Assembly: GCA_019915015.1 (NCBI GenBank)
Contig: JAHBBC010000019.1
Coordinates: 372,001 to 436,000 of the forward strand
Source of the DNA: Auriscalpium vulgare
Taxonomy: Eukaryota > Basidiomycota > Agaricomycetes > Russulales > Auriscalpiaceae
Reading direction: 5' to 3'
DNA length: 64,000 bases
The notes below the pieces were generated by a model. That model was not told the origin of the DNA and searched no databases. It was given only the letters and a program-made list of their open reading frames with translations. The position numbers were made by a program, and so were the translations under genes. Positions 57,731-64,000 of this stretch are shown here, piece by piece. The stretch's first letter is position 1. The number at the start of each line of letters is the position of its first letter.

Positions 57731-58513
57731 TAACATGCCCTGGATCTGGCGTCATCTGCAATCCGTAGAGTGATAAGGCTTCGCCAGGTATATGGTGTAT
57801 GCAGCAGCATATATTCACCATCCACTCTGGCCCCAGCGCGTGTTACTTGTCCCGTAAGTTACCAAGGTAAATCTTACCAGCTGACCCGGGAAATCGCTCT
57901 GATTGGCTTCTTCTCAGCCTTCTCAGCCTTATATGATAACACCGACGGCCTCCCCCTAGCGCCGATAAAAGCGGGAGTTGCCTTAGCATAGGTGTATATG
58001 CCACTGGAATGTCGCCATCGGGTGCCCCAGTACCTTGATTCAGTGCACCTCGGCCCTGGACGTCGCGTCAGCACCGGCCAGTTAGTTCGGACGTCTGCAG
58101 CGTCGGTTGGGCAGCTCGCGCAGCACACATTCGAAGTACACTCGTTTTTGCATCTCCCGATACACGCCTGACGCGATGATATAGGTCCAGCTTCGCCGGC
58201 AATGCCAACTGAGCCGATGGCAAGCTTCGAAAACAAGGAACTCTTCTCGGTTACGCGAACGCCATCTCGAAGACCGGTCATGCCATCCGTGCAGGCGTCT
58301 GCGTGTTCTCTCGACTAGCGCAATCTTACTATCGATGGCGTGCCGTTCTTGCGCACTTCCAGCCTTCTGCAGCTTCTGTCGTAATCTGCGTGCACCAGCT
58401 TCCCAGTGGAGGATATGCGGCGGTACTTAAGCGCACGGTGGAGCTTCTCTCTCTGCGGTCTTCTTCGCTCACTCGCTCGCTGCTGATTGCACCTCGCCCT
58501 TTGGCACGGCGTG
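57731..58513. other. Intergenic, no gene recognised
   Basis: About 780 bp upstream of the permease. Pyrimidine-rich stretch at about 58445-58500 (CTTCTCTCTCTGCGGTCTTC), consistent with a fungal promoter. Confidence 0.5.
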
Positions 58514-61110
58514 ATGGCATCTCTACTGCACAGCTTCAGCAGGCGCACGAGCGACGACGGCGATGCATCCAGTGGTCCGGAGAAGATTGCGTTCGGCGAG
58601 AAGGGCGAAGACGGCCTTGTGGACACTCTTCCAGCACAGGAGACAGACGATGGCGGTTTGTTATCGACTGAAGGTACGCACTTGCCCTGCAGCCAAGCCG
58701 ATCTCGCTGACATGGCGCTGCGGACAGACACCGCCGGCGGCGCGGGCCGCCACCTTGGCATATTCACCTGCACCCTCATCGTGTGGGCCGCCTTCCAGCT
58801 CTCCACTGCTTCGCCTTCTGACCATGGCCGTCTTTCCAGCGTCGGTCAAATCGTCGGGACAGGCATCTTCGCAACGCCCGCCTCAATCCTCTTCTCGGTG
58901 GGCTCCGTGGGCGCATCGCTCCTCCTATGGGTGCTCGGCTTCTTCATATCTTTCAGCGGGCTCTTTATATGGCTCGAGCTCGGGACTATGTTTCCCAGGT
59001 CCGGTGGGGAGAAGGTGTATCTCGAGGCGGTGTATACGCGGCCGAAGGGGCTGGCGACGGTGGTGTTTGCATCGAATGCAATATTCTTGCTCTTCACATC
59101 GAGTGGGTGTTTGGTGAGTTATGACTAGCTTCATCGGCGCAGTCCACACAGACTCATCGTGTTTCTATCATACAGATCTTTGCTCAGTAGTATGTTGTTG
59201 CGCCCAATCGTTCGGCGATGACGCTGATAAGGTCAACAGCATTCTCATCGCTGCTGGACGAGATCCCGGCATCTGGGCGATCCGCGGAATCGCTGTCGGA
59301 GGTGCGTACTTGCTCTTCATACATGCGTAACATCGTCAGCTAACATTTTCCCAGTCATGATATTTACGACCCTTCTCCACGGACTGACGCCGCGCCTCGG
59401 CATCTACCTGATGAACGTGAGCGTTGTTCCTCCATGATCGTCGCTTCTTACTCAGGTTGTCCATTAGCTCCTCAGTCTCTTCAAAGTTTTCATCCTTGTC
59501 TTCATCGTGGTCACCGGGTGGGTTGTCCTTGCTGGAGGCACACGCGTCAAGAATCCGCACGCAAACTTTCACAACGCGTTCGCGGGGAGCTCGCACAGCG
59601 GTAACGATGTTCGTCTCTGTCTTTCAAGACCTTCACCCTCACGCGCTCATTTGACGGTCCGGTAAACAGTATGCGACTGCGATACTGAAGGTTATCTTTA
59701 CTTACAACGGATGGTCGGGCGTGAATTTCGTGATGAACGAGGTGAAAACGCCTGTCCGCACGCTAAAGATTGCGGGTCCGCTCGGGCTGGGCATAACGTC
59801 GCTGCTGTACATTTTCGCGAACATCGCTTACTTCTCGTACGTCCAGCGTTTACCTCCGCATCGGCTTTTGGCTGAGAAGATCGCATCAGTGCGGCGACGA
59901 AGGAGGAGATACTTGAGTCGGGTGTGACTGTCGCCTCATTGTTCTTCAAGAACGTTTTTGGGACGGAGGCGCAGAAGGCTCTGTCGGCGTTTATAGCCTT
60001 GAGGTGTGTATCTCGACTGCTTGAAGCATCGCTCAGAAAGCTTACTGTTATTCATAGCGCTTTTGGGTATGTGATCTCAGACTTCTTAACCCGAATTTCC
60101 GACTCTAACTTTGCCTCTGTCAATCACGTCGCTGTTCAGCGTACGTATCGCACTCTTTTCCCCCATCCGAATACTAGCTGATCATCGCACTGCAGAATGT
60201 CGTCACAGGGGTGGGTGCTCTTTTTGCGCGGACTTCGTTTAAAAGAGTCTCTCACCGGGTTTTCAGACATTCGGCCTGGCGCGCGTCAACCAAGAAATAG
60301 CCAAGTCAGGCATTCCCCTGCCATTCGGGAACCGTTTCTGGGCGTCGAACTGGCCCACTGGAAAAGCGCCACTGCCCGGCCTCATCATCCACCTGGTCCC
60401 ATCCGTGCGTTCTTCTGGTACCTCCCTGTTGTCGGACATGAGCTTATTGACTGGTTTGCAGGTCATCGTCATCCTAGCGCCGCCGACGAAGGTGGCGTAT
60501 CCGTTCATTTTGAACGTACAGGTGTATCCCTACCAGATCATCAATTTCTTCGTGGTCGTTGTAAGCTTCCGATGAACTAATACTGGCTTCATCGCTGATG
60601 CAATGGAACTTTAGGGTCTGTTCTATCTAAGGTGGAAGAAGCCGCATGCCAACCGACCTTTCAAGGGTGGGCTTGCCATCTCATTTTCCTCTGCCTGACG
60701 CTGATCGCGACACTACGATGATAGTCTGGTTGCCGCTCGCTCTATTCTTCCTCCTTGCATGTGCCTTCCGTCAGTCGTACCTGGTTTGGCTCTTTTCACC
60801 CCGCTATCCATCTGACCTGGTACCGACAGTCATCGTGCAGCCGCTCATCCCACCTGCAAATCATGTCGGCGACACGCCTCCGCTGCCGTACTACCTGTAT
60901 TGCCTTGTCGGCATCGGTGTTTTGCTCTTTGGAGTCGCATACTGGGCCGTATGGCGCATCGTGCTGCCGCGCGTGTTTGGGTACGAATTGGTGCCGAGGA
61001 AGGAGGTTCTGAAGGATGGGACATATGTGACGCTTGTGCGTCGTCTCGAATTCACTTCCGAGAAATGGCTAACCATTTTCCCTCAGTTCTCAGCGCAAAA
61101 AGTCGAGTAG
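58514..61110 (+). CDS. LAT-type amino-acid permease (high-affinity methionine permease-like)
   Basis: Starts MASLLHSFSRRTSDDGDASS; the first ~70 residues are hydrophilic. The intron after TLIV (GTGGGC...TTCCAG) yields VGQIVGTGIFATPASILFSV, the conserved first helix of the APC superfamily. Next: LLLWVLGFFISFSGLFIWLE, LGTMFPRSGGEKVYLEAVY, VIFTYNGWSGVNFVMNEVKT with PVRTLKIAGPLGLG, ESGVTVASLFFKNVFGTEAQ, QEIAKSGIPLPFGNRFWASN and TPPLPYYLYCLVGIGVLLFG. The tail GYELVPRKEVLKDGTYVTL splices to FSAQKVE, TAG at 61108. Motif order and the PYYLYC end match fungal LAT proteins such as methionine permease Mup1. It would import amino acids across the plasma membrane. About twelve helices and at least nine introns; no defect seen. 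Confidence 0.88.
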
Positions 61111-61130
61111 TTGCTGGGGTCGCGTCGTGA

Positions 61131-61151
61131 CCGCCGCCGCCGCCGCCGCCG
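61131..61151 (+). repeat. (CCG)7 microsatellite
   Basis: Seven perfect CCG units 20 bp after the permease stop, in its 3' untranslated region or just beyond. No coding role seen. Confidence 0.9.
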
Positions 61152-61504
61152 TCTTTACCTCATCTCACCGGATCTTGGATATAATCATGTTGTATATTAC
61201 GAAAAAATTTCACGACCATGGCACGCTATAGACAGCTAACCTGCACCAAGGCAACTCATGACATTGGTAGTAAGACCCAGAAATACTCGGTATTGCGTGG
61301 CAGGAATGATGTAGTGAAATATATCACGTGACCAGGCGACTTCAACACTTTTCGCTCAGGGTTTTGACTTGCCTTCGCCTTCTTTGTCTTCCACTTGCTT
61401 CACTCCCGTCTCGAAGTTCACCGGCCGAAGGCACTCTACTGGGTATAGGAAGTACTCGTTCGTTCGCAGTCTTCACCGAGAGCCTTCAACGAGAGCTACA
61501 ACCC

Positions 61505-62888
61505 ATGTCTGGTACGCCTGGCCTACCATGCTTGCAACGCTCACAACTCATTCTTTCATGACATGCAGACCAATTTGAACTCAAGTCCCCGCCCTTTGAC
61601 AGCATCTCCGCCCTCCGTTTTTCACCGACCCAGCCGAACCACCTTCTCGTCTCCTCATGGGACACGGTCCGTCTGCGCTTCCCTTCCATGCATTCGTGCC
61701 TGTGTTCAGTCCTTCTGAAGCCGCACCTGTTAGACGGTCCGCCACTACGATATTGCTACCAATGAGCAAAAGGCGAAGTTCGACCATCGCGCGGCGGTGC
61801 TGGCGATCGCGTATCCGGACGCGTCGCGGGCATATAGCGGAGGACTGGATACATCGGTGAAAGAGTGCGTAATATGTTGCCTAGTGTCGCTTCGGACTCT
61901 GATATCGGTCGTTTGCTAGGCTGGAGCTTGAGACAGAGAAGATCAACCACCTCGGGCAGCATGCGGACTCCGTGTCCAGCCTCACCCACTTGAAGGAACG
62001 CAGTGCGTGACAAATTGTCGTATCCTCCGTCAGACTGCTTATCCTCTGTGCAGACACAATCATCTCGGGCTCCTGGGACCGTACGGTACGCTTCTGGGAC
62101 CCGCGCGCTGCGACGCCGCAACAATCCTCGCACGACCTCCCCGAGCGCGTTTATTTCATGGACGCGGTGAACAACACCCTCGTCGTCGCAATGGCGAGCC
62201 GCCTCTTCCACATCTACGACGTGCGCAGCATGGGGCGCCCGGAGCAGACGCGTGAGAGCAGCCTGAAGTTCATGACGCGCGCGCTCGCGTGTATGGTGGA
62301 CGGCCAAGGTGCGTCGGGGATGTGCTTGGTGGCGACGTGTATGCTGACCCGATGCAGGCTACGCGACGGCATCAGTAGAGGGGCGGATAGCTGTAGAATA
62401 TTTTGACCCGAGCACCGAGATCCAGGACAGGAAGTATGCGTTCAAGTGCCATCGGCAGACAATCGACGAGGTCGACCACGTCTGGCCCGTCAACGCGCTC
62501 GCATTCCACCCGCAGTACGCCCCTTCCCTCTCACCCGCCCTCCGCCATCTCACTGATGCCACCCCACGCAGATATAACACATTCGCATCCGCCGGCTCAG
62601 ACGCCACCGTCTCAATCTGGGACCACAAGGTCAAGAAGCGGCTGCGCCAGTACCCGCGCTACCCGTCGCCCGTCGCCGCGCTTGCATTCAACTCAGATGG
62701 GACAAAGCTCGCGGTGGGCGCGAGCTACGTGTGGGACACAGGCGAGGAGGGCGCGCGCACGGCGGAGCGGCCGAGCGTGCACATCCGGACGCTGGGGGAG
62801 GAGATCAAGGTGCGTGAGCGCATGGTTGATAAGGTGCCTATGACTGACTATCTATGCTTTCGCTCAGCCGAAGGGATGGACTGGTTGA
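61505..62888 (+). CDS. BUB3: Mitotic checkpoint WD40 protein BUB3
   Basis: A short first exon (M, S and one base) splices to DQFELKSPPFDSISALRFSP. Blades follow: LLVSSWDT spliced to TVRHYDIATNEQKAKFDHRA, AVLAIAYPDASRAYSGGLDT, HLKERNTIISGSWDRTVRFW with DPRA, and VYFMDAVNNTLVVAMASRLF. Then come RESSLKFMTRALACMVDGQG and YATASVEGRIAVEYFDPSTE with KYAFKCHRQ, VWPVNALAFHPQYNTFASAG, SDATVSIWDHKVKKRLRQYP and VAALAFNSDGTKLAVGASYV. The last splice gives IKPKGWTG, TGA at 62886. The patterns RESSLK, EGRxAVEY, KYAFKCHR and RYPSPVAALAF are diagnostic of BUB3 and separate it from RAE1. BUB3 is a seven-bladed propeller that binds GLEBS motifs of BUB1 and MAD3 at kinetochores. All eight or so introns are clean. 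Confidence 0.94.
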
Positions 62889-63969
62889 AGCTATGTTGCG
62901 GAGGCGCTGTGCGTTGGTTTTTATTAGCATTGTGGCATCGACGAGGGCGTGTTCGCCGAGCTGCGGCCCTTTCTAATCACTTCTAATAACTAGTCAAATC
63001 ATGAGCGTCGAACCCACGGTATTGGCGTCCGGTTGACCGCGACGCTCACGCCCATCTTGATGGAAGAACGGATACACTCTGAATTGCAATTGTGCTTTCG
63101 CTGGGAACCCTGACTTTTTGGCTTGCATCTCATGGAGACCAATATCTGCCTTTACCCTAATGATGCTCCCTGTGACGGCGCACTGCGTCGTGTTTCTCAG
63201 TAATTTTGCTGACCCGACTGTCTGTTCACCGAGCTACCGACCGGCGACAGTGCTGCACTTCACTTGGGCCAAGCGATTCGTTTGGCGCTCGGACGTTCTC
63301 ATACCAAGTATCCCCCTTGCTAGCGGCAAAGCTGGTGCCGTGAGCGGCGAGGTGAGCACATACCGTTGCAGTCCATCGGTGAGCCGGACTGCAACATATA
63401 TGCATATTTCTTTTATGAGGCGGCGCTTACATAATACCTCTATGCAGCGTCGATCTTCCACCCTCTTCCACCATGGACAAGATCAAGATCAAGGCATTGA
63501 TTGTTCCTCATTGCGCGCAGTAGGGTTGCGGGAAAAACCCAGGTTTTTCCCCGAAACAGTTTTTCCCCGGTATTATACCTGTAAAGTACCGGTATCTTAC
63601 CTACCCCATCCTAGGGCCCAATGGACCCGGTATAATACCTCAAGCACGTGACGTGTCGGCCGGCCCGGCACACGGACCTCGCGGTCCCCAGCCGTCAATC
63701 TGTCTTGAAACCTGTATGCAGAAGCGGCGGGCGTAAGTCCTCCACATTCCGGCGGGAGGGAGTTGCGTTGAAGCTACATTTGTGAGCATCCTAGCTACAT
63801 CCTAGCACACTTTCACGCAGACAACATCTGATTGATCACGCTGCTTGACTGCTTCTCGCCAGGCTTGCGCACACCTTCGCCACTCACACTCCTTGGCACT
63901 ACCAGCCACACCTACTTCTTGCTTTCACCACAACAGCAGACCCCGTACCCTGGGCTTTTCCAACCCGAC
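62889..63969. other. Intergenic, palindrome-rich stretch near the right edge
   Basis: No gene recognised. It holds the inverted-repeat cluster at 63530-63639 and, after it, a GC-rich block with CACGTGAC (63646-63653) and GGCCGGCCC that could be a promoter. A CT/CA-rich stretch (about 63880-63945) precedes an ATG at 63970. Confidence 0.5.
63530..63639. repeat. Compact cluster of inverted repeats
   Basis: GGGAAAAACC (63530-63539) and GGTTTTTCCC (63542-63551) are exact complements with a 2-base spacer, and GTTTTTCCCCGG recurs at 63559-63570. GGTATTATACC (63569-63579) and GGTATAATACC (63629-63639) are exact reverse complements of each other, 49 bases apart, and each is itself nearly palindromic. 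A related GGTATCTTACC lies between, near 63590. It may be the end of a small transposable element or a protein-binding array. Confidence 0.7.
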
Positions 63970-64000
63970 ATGAGCACACATCACAATGACCACGAGAAAC
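63970..64000 (+). CDS. Possible start of a gene cut by the right window edge
   Basis: ATG after a pyrimidine/CA-rich leader, giving MSTHHNDHEK before the window ends. Ten codons are too few to identify. The leader composition is the only support. Confidence 0.25.
   Translation, partial: MSTHHNDHEK

Noticed and set aside
61756..62307. 183-codon minus-strand frame
   Set aside because: Antisense to BUB3 exons, which match the family on the plus strand.
1..64000. CRISPR arrays, bacterial operons or ribosomal RNA genes
   Set aside because: No regularly spaced short repeats with unique spacers, no rRNA-like sequence, and genes have spliceosomal introns, so this is eukaryotic DNA. The only regular array (236 bp) is head-to-tail without spacers.

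Overview
The window is genomic DNA of a filamentous basidiomycete, most likely an Agaricomycete. Genes are broken by many short introns (about 45-65 bp, GT...AG), and several families are typical of or expanded in mushrooms and wood-decay fungi: GMC oxidoreductases, an adenylate-forming reductase, seven-helix DUF6533/DUF6534 proteins and F-box proteins. Exon joins below were inferred by eye from splice signals and protein continuity, so small exons may be missing or misplaced.

Layout. (1) 1-12.4 kb is an AT-richer island. It holds a large Helitron Rep/helicase ORF cut by the left window edge, with a USP-like C-terminal domain and its 3' end repeated four times as 236-bp units. Next come three intron-rich, unrecognised genes that share one architecture (N-terminal helical domain ending in a WW motif, charged micro-exon linker, C-terminal coiled coil), then a duplicated tail with hairpins. 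The tail abuts the 3' end of a broken MFS transporter gene at about 12.42 kb. (2) 12.4-31 kb looks like a secondary-metabolism or oxidative locus: the MFS remnant, a GMC oxidoreductase diverging from an adenylate-forming reductase over a ~400-bp shared promoter, a second GMC oxidoreductase with a signal peptide, a DUF6534 membrane protein, a SAM-dependent methyltransferase, and a decayed third GMC gene that is a close paralogue of the first. (3) 31-47.5 kb carries one unrecognised gene, three tandem DUF6534 genes (two inside a visible ~3.4-kb segmental duplication) and a DUF6533 gene, all four membrane genes on the minus strand. (4) 48-63 kb is housekeeping: an FHA protein resembling Ki-67, a sugar/inositol transporter, a lipid-droplet hydrolase, an F-box gene that appears frameshifted, a LAT-type amino-acid permease and BUB3. 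The right edge has a compact palindrome-rich stretch and perhaps the start of another gene.

How it fits together (inference). An adenylate-forming reductase activates a carboxylic acid and releases it reductively as an aldehyde. FAD-dependent GMC enzymes and a methyltransferase could then tailor such a product, and the MFS protein could export it. The transporter is truncated exactly where the Helitron-bearing island begins, and one GMC copy has decayed, so the locus may be eroding by transposition and gene loss. The most novel material is the three-gene coiled-coil set beside the Helitron and the 236-bp array at the transposase 3' end.
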